Shown piece after piece: positions 1-11,343 of a stretch of DNA of 64,000 nucleotides (position 1 is its first letter; every line of letters starts with the position of its first letter). The notes beneath the pieces were generated by a model that saw nothing but the letters and a program-made list of their open reading frames with translations, was not told the origin of the DNA and ran no database searches. Source of the DNA: Crambe crambe (Eukaryota; Porifera; Demospongiae; Poecilosclerida; Crambeidae); assembly GCA_963924555.1 (NCBI GenBank), contig OZ004585.1:2307488-2371487 (forward strand), in the 5' to 3' direction. A program made the translations under genes and the position numbers.

Positions 1-77
1 AATTTCTGTAAGCCTTGAAATAATGTAGCCTTGCCATCTGACTGCTACTGACATCTATCACCAAAATGATCAAGCAG

Positions 78-830
78 CTACTGCTTTAACTTTATTTGTT
101 TCTCAACTTGAAGGGTTTTAAAATGATTTTCATATAAACCATGCAACTCAGGCAGCTTAAAAATGAATTTGCCAGCTTCAACACTATCCTCAATATGGGA
201 TACCAATTCAACAAATACTTGAGCATCAACTATACTATTATCTTCACTGATAGTAGAGTCTTGCTTAGCTTCTTGTGCATTTCGATACCTATTTTTATGC
301 TTTGAAAGACAGTTATAATGGTATTTGGCTTCTATAGCTATTAAGTCATCCCCACAAATCCTAGCAAGCAAAGCTGTATCTTGTAACTCTGTAGCCATTC
401 TTCTCAATTCAGTATCGAGATTCATTGTGGAACAATTATGAAGTTTATCACCTACCTCAGAGCAAAATACACCACACTGGGAGTTCTAACTCTTTTTCGT
501 TTCGATTTTCTTTGCTCCTCCTCATTTTCAACTTCAACTGATCGTTTAGCTAGTACTCTTACTTTCTCGAGCTTCAAAGGGGCAAACTTCAGGTGACATG
601 CCTTGTGCCACTTAGCTCTATTTGTCATGAATGATTCAGCATCTTCATTCTCACTGAACTTCACTACAGCTGGTAAACATTGAAGATCATGATAGTTTGG
701 AGAAAGCTGCTGTAAATTTCAAGCCATTACCTTGATAACTATCTGCTGGGCATTTAAGATCCTCTTCCCCTCCACAAATAACACAGCACTTCCAATCTGC
801 ACACCCAAAATGGTTGCAGGCCAAAAAAGT
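78..830 (-). pseudogene. Decayed N-terminal region of a repeat-associated zinc-binding protein
   Basis: Three overlapping minus-strand frames read in order: a CVIC...CPADS segment (about 740-830), a WHKACHLKF segment (about 600-640), then an LHNCST...MATELQDTALLARI...EAKYHYNCL segment (78-470). This order of Cys/His motifs matches a large family of uncharacterised proteins that is multiplied in cnidarian and sponge genomes and often lies near transposons. The frame changes near 715 and again near 475, so the reading frame is broken at least twice. The gene would continue past the left edge of the window. I see no catalytic domain here. Function unknown; probably a transposon-linked relic. Confidence 0.5.
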
Positions 831-1084
831 AAATTTAATTTTCGCGAAATTAAAATTCGCGTCATTTTTACTATTGTAGCTGTGCAATGAGCGAAATTAA
901 TATATTTCGCGCATAGCGCAACTTCAAGGTAAAAAGTTTGAAGCTTCATACTTTTGCTTCCATAGTGAAAATTCAATGGCACCCCTTCTGAATAGCTTTA
1001 ATATGGTATGATAAATCACATTACAAAAAATTATGCTTTGGTCCAGTTGGTAACGATTTCATGAAAAATTCTGCGAAATTGACC

Positions 1085-1289
1085 TGACTATTATTCAGTC
1101 TGCACCAGTGTCTTCTCACTTCTGATCCTGTACGCTGGTAAAGTAGGGTAACTAATACTTAGGCCATCATCTGGGTATAATAAAGAGGGTGTGGTTAATC
1201 AAAAGTGGGCGTGGTTCGCAAAAATTTCGCGCGCGCTTACGCGCGCATTATCTAGCACCCTCCTAGTTCAAATTCTAGATACGCCACTG
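1085..1289 (-). mobile_element. hAT-like MITE end inserted in a receptor gene
   Basis: Read on the minus strand, the element starts at 1289 with CAGTGGCGTATCTAGAATTT and continues through a GC-rich stretch (GCGCGCGTAAGCGCG) and an ACCACGCCCACTTTTGATT block. The same order of sequence occurs at 15984-16220, so this is a dispersed element. A CAGTGGCG terminus is typical of the hAT superfamily. The far end is not clear: similarity to the second copy stops near 1085. The insertion point is inside the coding sequence of the receptor fragment to the right. Confidence 0.6.
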
Positions 1290-2440
1290 ATAGTGAGATT
1301 GTTGTTGACATAATTATCAAGCTGTGTTATGGTCTCACTTCGTACCTGCACAATGTCAACTGCTAATCCCACCCTTTCATTGTTCACAATCTTTACAGGA
1401 CCACTTGCTCCAGTGAAGTCTATATCATTCAGTGTGGCACTTATGTCAGTATCATTACTTTCATTCAGAGCCAATGCTACAGCCCATATTGCATCATGTA
1501 GTACATAAGCATAAGGGTTGACCTTTAGTGTGAATGAACAATGTTGTAGCAGTCGTGATATGTTATTGTATGTTAGTCCAGTAAGATGCTGATGTATGAA
1601 TATGACTCCTATCATCTGTGAAGCAATGCAGTTAGTGTCATTCTCAAAGGCTGTAGCATGTAAAATGAAGTCATTGACACTGTGGCTTAAAACTATCCAA
1701 GCATTATTTAGGCCAAGCAAGATCTTTTGAGTGAGCAGTGCAAATTAACTTGACTGCATTTCGAACATTCATGGAGAGTATTATGACATTGGATTTGAAT
1801 GCATTATTTCCAATTATCTCAAAATTATAATCTTCAAAGTGAATTGTGTTTTTAATGGCTACATTCAAGTACTTCTTAGAAGTAGCATAAAGCTCTTCAG
1901 CAATTTGTAAATAGAGTGGATCAGAGCCAGAAGTGACGATGGATGGTCCAGTCCAGTTATAGAACTCCATTAGACTGAATAAAGCTCTTTCTAGGACAGA
2001 TGTAGACTGCACCATGTGAAATAGCTGTGGAAATCTTTCTCTATCAAATGCTTTCAGGGACATCGATGTCGATAGTTGCAAACTGATATTGAATTTACGG
2101 CCAGAGGTGAAAAAATCTCAGTTTCTTTATCAAAGAACATTCCAATAATTGCAATACTCTCTCTGTTAGTAGAAACTCTCACGAAATCTACCAAGCTGGC
2201 AAATGAATCATCAGCATTGCTATTGATGGTGCTCAATTTTAAGAAAGTGTCTTGGAGGATCGTGGAGTCATTGTTTATCATATCAACAGCTAGGTTTGCA
2301 CCCCATCCTCTTCTCCAATTCTCAACCGGCAGAGTTGTCTCATTTCCCTGAACCATCGGCACCAGTGCCAATATGTGTAGAGTTGATTTCTCTCTTGCAT
2401 GAATAGAACTTCTAGAAAGACAATCTAAAGGAGGAAAGTA
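1290..2440 (-). pseudogene. Family C GPCR (GABA-B-like) ligand-binding domain, broken
   Basis: Three consecutive minus-strand frames together resemble the extracellular ANF-receptor/periplasmic-binding-like lobe of GABA-B-type receptors. They carry LHILALVPM, then WRRGWGANLAVDMIN, AIIGMFFDKETEIFSPLAV, FPQLFHMVQS, FYNWTGPSIVTSG, YAYVLHDAIWAVALALN and FTGASGPVKI, in the usual order of the family. The frame shifts near 2070 (after the PLAVNSIS segment) and near 1715 (before the NNAWIVLS segment). At 1289 the frame runs into a hAT-like element and stops a few codons later, so there is no seven-helix domain. The frameshifts could be sequencing errors, but the insertion is a clear break. The signal-peptide gene upstream (3340-3900) might once have been its 5' end. 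Confidence 0.6.
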
Positions 2441-3339
2441 TTCATAATGTACTGTAGTATGACAGCTTAACTCTCTTGTCTTGCCCAATTGATAGTTATA
2501 TTCCTATCTGTGTCTGCACCTATTTCATGGATAATGCAAGTTTTATAGTAACTCAATAATTTCCTCCCAAATCTCCAATTCATGTGGTACCAGAGACAAA
2601 TTATAGTTATCTTTATGTATCATGATGCTCATACTAGTTACCTAACATCATACTATCATGTCACTATATATAATACATGTACTGTATGTATCGAGAGAAC
2701 TGTAATAACAAGTTCCAGGTGAACAACAAAGCTACACTCTATTCAGGCTAATAACCTTTAAAAAGTTTCAATCATTATGCAAGCATTAATTTTCATTTGG
2801 GGAAAATAATTATGTTTGACAGCATAAGCTGATAATCTCTGATGACAGCCTATTCATTAAAAATGTTTGTTCATCATGACTGTCCATTGACCATACTTAT
2901 CAACACCCCCTCTGGATCTGGGATATTTTTTCCCTGGATGAAATTAATTTAATGTTATGTAGGTTGATCATAGGTTTCGAGGCATAATCTGGTAATGTAA
3001 CCATTGTCTAACCTATCAAAGAGCACCTAGACATAATAATGATATTTTTTTTTAAATATTCCCTGGATTTTCTATTGTTTCCTGGATGTCTGGATTTGAC
3101 ACCCAATCCCTGCTGATAATCCAGGGAAATCTGGATGGTTGGTATGTATGATTGACTATTGATGTTTACTGTAGCGAATTCCTCAATTATTTAGGTAGTA
3201 TATTGGCAAGACTATAGAGCTGATGTATGATGTAACATTGTATTGTTGCTTGCTCTATGTACTGTCCATTCAGTGAAAATTTGCATCATTAATAATTATT
3301 ATTAATGGTGTAATGAAGAAGTAATCCTTACATCTTGCC
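2441..3339. other. Non-coding stretch
   Basis: No convincing exon, RNA gene or tandem repeat seen. AT-rich sequence with short homopolymer runs. It may be an intron if the exons at 3340-3900 belong to the receptor fragment at 1290-2440, but the splice phase does not fit simply. Confidence 0.4.
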
Positions 3340-3900
3340 TTATACTTTGCTACAACTATTTCTGTACAACAATGATGGCGGCATGGTGGCAACCTTCTGC
3401 ACTTCATCATTAACTGCTTTATATATCTTACTGACAGTCACTGCAGAATTCTCCTCATCAGATGCACAAATATCAACAAGGATTTGGTCTTCCAGATGAG
3501 GAGTGCTATTAGAGAACCTTACCATACCATGTTTTGGTGGTATATACTGAGCAAGCATTGTAATCACCAAGGAGTTATTATTAGTCTACCATAAAAATTG
3601 GCATAAAATATAGTTAAGACATCAAAATAAAATTTGAACTGCTGACCTCTTGTATTTGATTAAAGGCTTTAGTGAAGGAATCCATCATTTTATTAAAGGG
3701 GGTGTAAATTCTTATAGCATAAGTACCATTGCTAAAGTATTGATTCCTCCTAATGCGCTCTTCATCTGAAATTGAAGGTTCAAAAGTAATAATTATGCCA
3801 TAGCTAAATAGTTACAGCTTACCTTGAGTTGTGATAGCACTACAAGATATCAACACCAATAGAATCACTATCACTGGGGTTTCCTTGTTGCAAAACATTT
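3340..3900 (-). CDS. Small secreted protein, three exons
   Basis: Exons 3823-3900, 3647-3765 and 3340-3585 join in phase with GT-AG junctions and give about 145 residues. The first exon encodes a typical signal peptide (MFCNKETPVIVILLVLISC). The rest contains YFSNGTYAIRIYTPFNKMM and several N-glycosylation sites, with a single VDIC and a C-terminal NSC segment. I do not recognise the family. The stop TAA overlaps a good splice donor (GTATAAG), so the third exon could instead continue into the receptor-like fragment downstream, which would make this the N-terminal module of that receptor. Both readings remain open. Confidence 0.5.
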
Positions 3901-4103
3901 TGATGACAATAGTTAGCTACCTATAATGCTTGAAATGCAGTTGACTGTAATGCTTCCTTCCTTTTTGAAGCTTGTGTAGGAATTAAATAAGGCAACAGTG
4001 CACACATGACTGCACAATCAAGATTGTAGCTTTTTATAGTAAGCTACCTATTATGGAAACCTTATCACACTACTGATAGACATTGAGTTATTGTTATTGC
4101 TGT

Positions 4104-4105
4104 CG

Positions 4106-4142
<37 letters not shown>
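4104..4142. repeat. (TTG)n microsatellite
   Basis: Uninterrupted GTT/TTG triplets over about 39 bases, in the gap between the small secreted protein gene and the unknown gene at 4331. Confidence 0.9.
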
Positions 4143-4240
4143 CACTGTTGCTAATTCCATAAATTGCTGTTCAACACCATAATAATAGCTAGCTAATCAT
4201 CTACAATAATAATGAAGCAATAACTATCATAATTATTATG

Positions 4241-4246
4241 TTTATT
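4241..4246 (-). promoter_or_regulatory. Polyadenylation signal
   Basis: AATAAA on the minus strand, about 85 bases downstream of the stop codon at 4331 of the unknown gene. Position is right for a 3' end; sequence match only. Confidence 0.4.
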
Positions 4247-4330
4247 ATTGTTTCTTTATCTCAACTAGCTATCTACAGAGAACTAGGATTTTTAAAATTA
4301 ATCTTCATAATGAGCTGCTAAGGCAAATAA

Positions 4331-5171
4331 CTAATTAGCTATACTGGTGGATGACGATGATTTTGTTAGAGCAACATTGTACTTCTGTGTGAGTGAGACC
4401 AGCCATTCAGGTATTTCTCCTCCTCCATCACTCGATTTCCTCTTCTGCCTGCTAGCTCGTGTGGCACTGGATCCTCCTGGCACCATGAGCTTCTCTGGTT
4501 CCACTGGAGATATCAAGTTATTGGGACACTCTGATGGAGCTTCCTCTACTGCAATCTATCCAATGGCAAGTAATCAGAGGCTGCATGCAATGACATCCTT
4601 CTTCATTAGCTACAGGTGCAGTGCAGGCCTGTAGCCAGGATTTTTGAAAAGGGATGGCTCAGGAGGATCTCAAAGATTGATTTATAAGAGTATTTTCAAA
4701 ATGCTAATACATCGTAAGTTAGCAATTAATGTAAGTGATAAAACCTGGCTCAGGGTGGTGGGGCTCAAGCTCATTGAGCCACCTGCTGGCTACAGGCCTA
4801 TAGTGCATGTATGGTCTGGAACCTCTCAATGTGGACACTTCTAATCGGGACCAGAAGAATAAACGTCCTGATTGTGTAAAAGAGGTGTCCTTAAACTAGG
4901 GTTGACTATAATTATTATACATCTACGTAGCTATGATGAAGTGAAAATAATGGCCTAACATGAAAGGTGTCTTGATATGAGAGGTATCCTAATTAGAGGT
5001 GTCCTGATATGAGAGGTGTCCTAATTAGAGGTGTCCTGACTAGAGATTTCTTATTATGACAAGTCTCCTGTTGGTTATAATAATCAATTAGATGTCCTGT
5101 TTTTCATGAGTGAACTATAATAAAAATTATTGCATATTATTATCTACAATGAATGAGTGTCTGAATAATGA

Positions 5172-5214
<43 letters not shown>

Positions 5215-7936
5215 AATTCAGGGAGTCTACTTTGAACTGAATCTCACATATCATTAGCACCTATGTAAGCTAACATGAGCTACGTATCATTATGTGAGAG
5301 GCAACATAAAGTGGTAATGCCCTCCCACCCCCTCTCAGTTCCTGCCTGAGCAATTGCAACATACGTACCAATGGAGCATTCAAGGAGTTCTTTCCAGGTC
5401 GTGGGACAGGTCTACTAGATGCATCACTCTCAGGTGACGTGATGAAAATATCATCCCTCTTTTCTGATGTTAGGGACTCATAAGAACTCCATCGAGATCC
5501 CATATCTTCTGCATAGTGAAATTGATTCATTCAGTATTCACAGAATGCATAAGATGGAGGCCAGTGCATAATTATGTGAAAGTCTTTGGGATTCCACATA
5601 ATGGAGTTTTTGTTGTTGTTTTCTTTTGTTTGTTTTTTGTTTGTTGTTTTTTGCCACATAGTCGTGTTGTTTTTTTCAAGAGTCAACCACATACCAAGTA
5701 GAAAAAAATAGGCAATAAAAGAAGCTGATTATATATGACCTTGGTAAAGATCGTCAACATGGAGAAGACATTAGTACAATTTCTGATCTGGTGCGCAGTC
5801 CAAAATGAAGTAGAGTTAGGGGCTCTAAGTTAATAACATGAAGAAGGATGAAGTTGCTTTAGAGATCCGTGAAGCACTGAGGTACTCAGAGAAGAAATGC
5901 ACTTTGATTATTTAGATTACGTATTTTCTTTTTTTTCTACTGGTATGTAGCTAATATTGTTTTTTTTTGTATTTACTGTAATACTGTAATTTCAAAAAGA
6001 CATGAAAATGGGGTTATTTTGAATGGTACAGCAATTCCAGATGCTTCAAATATTTTCTGAGCTCAAAGTTGGATGGTATAATCACTATGATAATGTACGT
6101 AGCTATGATAGCTTTCTAAAAAAGTAAATCTCAACAATTTTGAAAATTGGTTAACAGTGGAGTAGGAATTTATTGGGGGGGGGGGGGGGGGGGGGGGGGA
6201 ACAATAGAATCTTGAGCATATGCAGTCAGCAAGCAGCAGTGAAATTGCTGACATCACACTGCAATGACAGCATTCATATTGCTTGGTGCCTGGTCCTTGG
6301 TGCTATATTTTTACTTTCAATATAGCTACTCAAGGTAGCTGCTCATAATTATTATTATTGGGGGGGGGGGGGGGGGGGCAGTGCCCCCCCCCCCCCATTC
6401 CTACTCCACTGTTAAAGTACCTGATATCTGGAATTAGGTACCCTGCAATAACTAACTGGTTTTGACAGAGATCAATCAGATCTTATTATTATGCTATGCT
6501 ACTGAATTGTGTATGCAGCAAAATTACCATGGAGAGATTCACCAGCAGCTGAGGACTGACTGCCTTGTCTACCAAAGTAGTTCACAGACCCAAATGAACT
6601 CCTCCTTGAATCTGTTGTCGAATTTCTAGGCAGATTCTGCTATGGTATGATACATTGCAATTAATAATAGCTTGTAGGCAAAAAATTGACTAAATAAAGT
6701 GATATTCCCTGTAAAAGTGATAGTCCCATGTAAAAGTCCCTTAATTGTTTTGATGAATTCATTCCAAAATTCTGTCATGTCTTCTATAATGGTTAGACTA
6801 TCTCTACACCAAATTTCCCTGTAAAGGCAAGAGTGTGTACTTTATACATACCAAAGGAATGTTCTCTTTAATTAACCCTTTGCCTACCAAAAGCGTGCAA
6901 TTTTGCACATTAGTCATTTAAATGGGAAAACTCGCTTAAATAGATGTAAAATTGGAATTGGCGGCATTTGGCGGCCTTATCTATCTCAAAAAATCTCTGA
7001 GAACAATAGAGCGGTCAAATCGGAACTTTGCATATCAAGCTTTGATCTTTGCTTTCAACACTTTTTTTTTTAAGAAGAAGATACAGTAGGGCATGGTGGG
7101 TATCTTGGGTGAGGAGCGGATCCAGCTCGATCTCTGTCTGCTGAGAAGGGAGGCTGCAAGGAGCTAGACCACGGAGGCTGGAATTTTGTGGGCGTGGCCC
7201 ATCGGTTGTCACGTCAACGACTTTTAAGCGTGACGACCCCTGCCCATTCGATTTTGATTTCAAAATCTTAGCTGCTATTGCAGGCTAAGGGGTAAACAGT
7301 ATATATAGGTATGTAGTTACTGTTTACACCAATACACTTTCATTTTTAGGGTGTATAGCCACTAGTAATCCTGAGTTATGGTGAGCCAAAGCTTTAAATG
7401 TGGCCAAAAAATAATGTAATATCATGTGGTTCTACTTGGGACTGTCACTGTTAGATTTTTGTAAGGTGAATGGAACTTCTATGATGGGACCAGCAATAAT
7501 ACTTTATGCATTGTATGGTGGTTATCCTTTCTTCCAGAGCAGTAAATGTTGCTGTAGCTACTTGCCTTGCGTTTTGGGTTTAACTTATTGGCATTGAGCT
7601 GCTTCCTCAGTTCTGATATCTGCAAAAGCAATGTGACAGTATTAGCTATGTACCTTTCCATGGTAAAAAAGTGAGGGGGACTCATGCAAGTCCTAACTTT
7701 ATTCACTATCGTTTATCAGTGTACATTAACAGTAGTGGGTGCTCTAATTATTAATCTCACCACATTGAGAGTTTGATACCTTGGCCATCAGCTATGTTCA
7801 ATTTATCACTAGCTATGACTAAAATGAATACTGACTTGCTCTATATTTTTATTTGTCATACCTCTTCCTTATTAATGATGGTTATTTCCTGGAGCTCAGA
7901 TCCCCAGTTCTTTGTATTGTGACCCTTACGGAATTT
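4331..7936 (-). CDS. Unrecognised multi-exon gene, 3' part
   Basis: Five exons join in phase: 7862-7936, 7566-7619, 6528-6636, 5369-5508 and 4331-4555. All use GT-AG except the second, whose donor is GC (GCAAGT). The product so far has about 200 residues. It opens with KFRKGHNTKNWGSELQEITI and a probable coiled coil (ISELRKQLNANKLNPKRK), followed by a long low-complexity Ser-rich tail (TTDSRRSSFGSVNYF; PESDASSRPVPRPG) and a C-terminal IPEWLVSLTQKYNVAL segment. This looks like an intracellular, possibly phosphorylated adaptor or coiled-coil protein. The 5' exons are not resolved and should lie between 7937 and 8600. Two MITEs sit in its introns (6151-6415 and 6882-7295). No family recognised. 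Confidence 0.6.
4625..4799. mobile_element. Short MITE with 14-bp inverted repeats
   Basis: AGGCCTGTAGCCAG at 4625-4638 is repeated inverted as CTGGCTACAGGCCT at 4786-4799. AGTGCA lies on both sides (4620-4625 and 4802-4807) and may be part of an 8-bp target duplication with two mismatches, which would suit a hAT-type element. No coding capacity. It lies in an intron of the unknown gene. Confidence 0.6.
4970..5045. repeat. Short tandem repeat, unit about 18-20 bp
   Basis: Alternating GAGGTGTCCTGATAT and GAGGTGTCCTAATTA units, about four to five copies, within an intron. Confidence 0.7.
5178..5212. repeat. Poly-T tract
   Basis: 35 consecutive T. It could be the poly-A tail of an inserted retroelement on the minus strand, but no target duplication was identified. 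Confidence 0.85.
6151..6415. mobile_element. Fold-back element with G/C-run arms
   Basis: TTAACAGTGGAGTAGGAAT followed by a 25-base G run (6175-6199) is mirrored at 6384-6415 by a 13-base C run followed by ATTCCTACTCCACTGTTAA. A second G run lies at 6360-6378. The whole can fold into a long hairpin. No coding capacity; it lies in an intron of the unknown gene. Confidence 0.65.
6697..7440. repeat. Dispersed repeat split by a piggyBac-type MITE
   Basis: 6697-6830 (ATTCCAAAATTCTG, CTACACCAAATTTCC) and 7350-7440 (CCACTAGTAATCCTGAGTTA, TGGCCAAAAAATA) match the two halves of a repeat that is continuous at 14690-14840 in reverse orientation; a related piece lies at 12355-12500. The halves here are separated by the TTAA-flanked element at 6882-7295. 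Confidence 0.55.
6882..7295. mobile_element. piggyBac-type MITE, copy 1
   Basis: Starts with TTAACCCTTTGCCTACCAAA followed by CGTGCAATTTTGCAC, and ends with a degraded inverted copy (GGCTAAGGGGTAAAC). TTAA plus CCCTTT is the piggyBac terminal signature. A second copy of the same layout and length lies at 26351-26792, beside the piggyBac transposase gene. It has no transposase of its own, so it would depend on one elsewhere. Confidence 0.65.
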
Positions 7937-8625
7937 CTAATAGTATTATGTAACACATTATTATCATTTCTATGATTGCATTATGGAAACTTACTGATCC
8001 AGGGCTATAGAAACAGATCCACATTCACATTGTCATTCAACATGCAATAATAAAAATAACATAATATCAATTATACTGAAGTTGTCAAACATGGCTGCAA
8101 CAATAGCAGTGGGGCTGCAGGCTGCAGTCAATGCAGAGTAGGGTTGGCCAGAAACTGAGCTCCCTGGATCTGAGGGTGTATTAGCTAGCTAGTATACTTA
8201 GTGGATTCTATAGCTAATGATATCTGCAAAGCTATATCGGTGATGTATTGGTCATTTTCCAACCAAAATGTTTTGGCAGATCAATTGTGACAGTCCAAGG
8301 TAGCTAACTAGCTACAATCATTTTTATATATACATCATGGTTGGCACATCCCTACGTACATCAACTTTCCTAATAGCTATCATAAAACACTCAAAGGGGA
8401 GTGAAGTAGGGATCACTTGCTACGTAGTAACTAGCTATAACACAGCTAATAGTTACATATGTACTTATTAAAGGAGCTCCTTCTCCTTGTTTTTTCATAA
8501 ACTTCATCAACGTCAAACTGTATAGGGTGAAATACCTACTTACGTAAGTATAGCTATAGCATCTGTTATTTCAGAATCATAAGGACATCCATGTAAACTC
8601 TAGTATAGCTATGTTGCTATAGTTA
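7937..8625. other. Gap between the channel gene and the unknown gene
   Basis: Must hold the 3' flank of the two-pore channel and the unresolved 5' exons of the unknown gene. I tested an ATG at about 8093 (MFDNF...) and a ten-base candidate exon near 8000, but could not join them in phase to the exon at 7862-7936. Confidence 0.35.
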
Positions 8626-11309
8626 TTAAATCACCTGATCTGATTCTTCATCTGAATTCCCTACTGATAGCCTGCCTGTAGGTGGTGCCAAAGTTGCCCC
8701 GAGCAATGATGCCCTACCTGTAAGTGCCAATGCTGTCCCTAGTGATGATGGCCTGCTAGTAGGTGTCAACAGCAATCCCTTGCTTGCAGTTGATGCTGCC
8801 CCAGGTGACACCCTACCTGCAGGTACTACAGCTCCCAGAGATGATGCCCTGGTTTTAGGTACCACGGCTCCCAGAGATGATGCCCTGCTTGTAGGTGTCA
8901 CTGCTGACAGTGATCCTTTGCTTGTAGTTGATGCTGCCCCAGGTGATACCGCCCTGCTTGTAGATGCCACAGCTCCCAGAGGTGACACCCTTCCTGTAGG
9001 TACCATAGCTCCCAGAGGTGATGCCCTGCCTGTAGGTGCCATTGTCTTCCCTCTAGGTGCTACTGTGATGGCTATTAGTAGAAAGAAAATAGTAAGTTTT
9101 CGTGTCACCTTGCCACAATCTTCAGTCCATTATAATTGATACATACCTTCTAGTACAATTTCCTGAGGGCTGATGGGATTAGAATTGATGTCCTGAAGTA
9201 CAAAGTAATTTGCTAATATTTCACGTAAAGATAGTGCATTTTTAATGGGAATAGTAATATTTCATATTCTTCTAATTGAGGTTCTCAGATTACTGCAAGT
9301 TCTCAGATTACTGCAAGTTCTCAGATTACTGCAAGTTCTCAGATTACTGGGGTTTACTGACTGGGGTTTGGATTAGTGAGGTAGCTAATGCCAAGCTGCA
9401 CATTGTGTGTGCAGCAAGGTAGAAATAAAACTTACATTACTGATTTCAGCAACCGGAGACAGTTTAACCTTGATTTCTTTTTTTGAGGTGGAAGGAGCTG
9501 TGTGAGCGAGCGTGGTAGATACCACAGTGTCATGAGATTGCTTGTGCGCAATTTTATTTCGCTGCCTCTCTTTGATTTTCTTTCGTAACTAGTAAAAAAG
9601 AGAAAATAGCCAATTACCATAAATCCAGAAATTTTTGCTGTTAAATTTTAGCCTCGTTCCCAGACCTTCCTCTCTCAATTGTAGTCTCTCCTGTGCAGTA
9701 CTTCACTTTTTCTTCAGTGAGAGACTACAAGTGAGAGAGAAAGGCCTGGGAACGAAGCTAGTTAATATTCACCTTCCACTCTGATTACATCGTAAATAAT
9801 TATAGTGCACCTTTCTTAATCATAATCATGTCAGCAAGTAAAGGATTGTTTATTATAGCTACGTACGTATACTAAAATCTGAATCCTACAAAAAAATCCC
9901 AGAAAAAAATTCACTTCTTCCCCTCACTCTGTACGTACCATTCCTTGTTGGGAAGTGAATGCAGACTCTATGGCTTCACTCTCTGAGTTATCAGCAGCAG
10001 TCACATGACCTGGGCTCGTATTGGCACTTCTTTCCGCTGACTCAGGTGATAGTGATTGCTTCCTGTTGGAGGGTGGGGTCTGGGTTTTGAGGGGCGGGAA
10101 TGCCCCATGTAATGGTGGGGAAGATTCGGGGACTACTATTATCTCGGGCTCCAGTAGTTCACCTGATGAATGTCTTTTAGCAAACTACAAAAAATACAAT
10201 CAAGCCGTGAAGAAGTGAATAAAATAAGATCTAATGGAAGAAAGGTGCATGGTGCTGAAGGAAGGAAAATGATGATGCACAGAGAAAAATTATGATGTAA
10301 TTAATGTTTAGCTAAATGCACATGTGGTCCTTTCATCAGCTGCTAATCTTTGCTGAGCCACATGTGCACACATCTGTGAATGCTACAATCATATGTGGAA
10401 TAGTTACATGTACATTGATTTTTATGGTTCACACTTCACATTATTTTTCAAAACCAGGAAATGTTTGTTCTAATTAGAGGCTACTAATAATTTACTAACT
10501 TTCACTTGTGAAATCTGTGCAGTGTTCCTACCGAGCTTTCTGGCAGGTGCACTAACCACATTTCTTCTTCTCTGCTGCTCACTAGTTTCCTCCTTCTCTT
10601 CCTGATCATCAGCCTTGGCACTGTCAACTACACCAAGCTCATTGGTCTGAAACATATGAAGAAGAAGTGTGCATACATGTACAAGTGTAGCCATGAAGCT
10701 AGAACACTATAGCTAATTACCATAATTATATGAGACATAATTTTCATATTCAAATGTAATAATTCACTTAGCTATAGCTAGTAGCTAAATATAATTCTTG
10801 TCCATCAATATTTTAATAACCATAATCATCTCAGCAGACCTCCGGAGAAACCTCCCTTAAACCTCTCTTCTTGTCCATTAAACATATCTCAGCAGCATCT
10901 ATTCTAACCTCTGAAGAAACCTCCCTCCTCCCTACTCATTCTTGGCCAATTATACTTAACTGGGAGGTCACAGCATAATAAGCAGGTTTCATTGAATAAT
11001 GTTACCAGGAGGAAAAAAACTACTACCACTAGATACTGAGATGAGAGGACTATTATGGTCTAACTCACACTGGAAGAGCTGAAAGCATCTATCAATCCAG
11101 AGACCATACCCTTGAGGATGAGTCTTCCAGTAATTTTTTCCTTCACCCTCATTTGCTGATTAGCCTCTTCCTCTTCTGCCATCTCTTGAATCGATTCGAG
11201 GGAAAATTTATTGAGGGCCTCGATTCCAATGGCAATCAGAAGACTACATATATTCAAATTACATACAAACAAAATAGATAAGTGTTCGCTAGCAAGGGGT
11301 TCGCATGTT

Positions 11310-11343
<34 letters not shown>

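Noticed and set aside
5178-5212. Retroposon tail
   Set aside because: A poly-T run alone, with no upstream element body or target duplication that I could identify.
8780-9139. Plus-strand frame opposite the channel tail
   Set aside because: Mirror of the coding minisatellite; the minus strand joins in phase to upstream channel exons.
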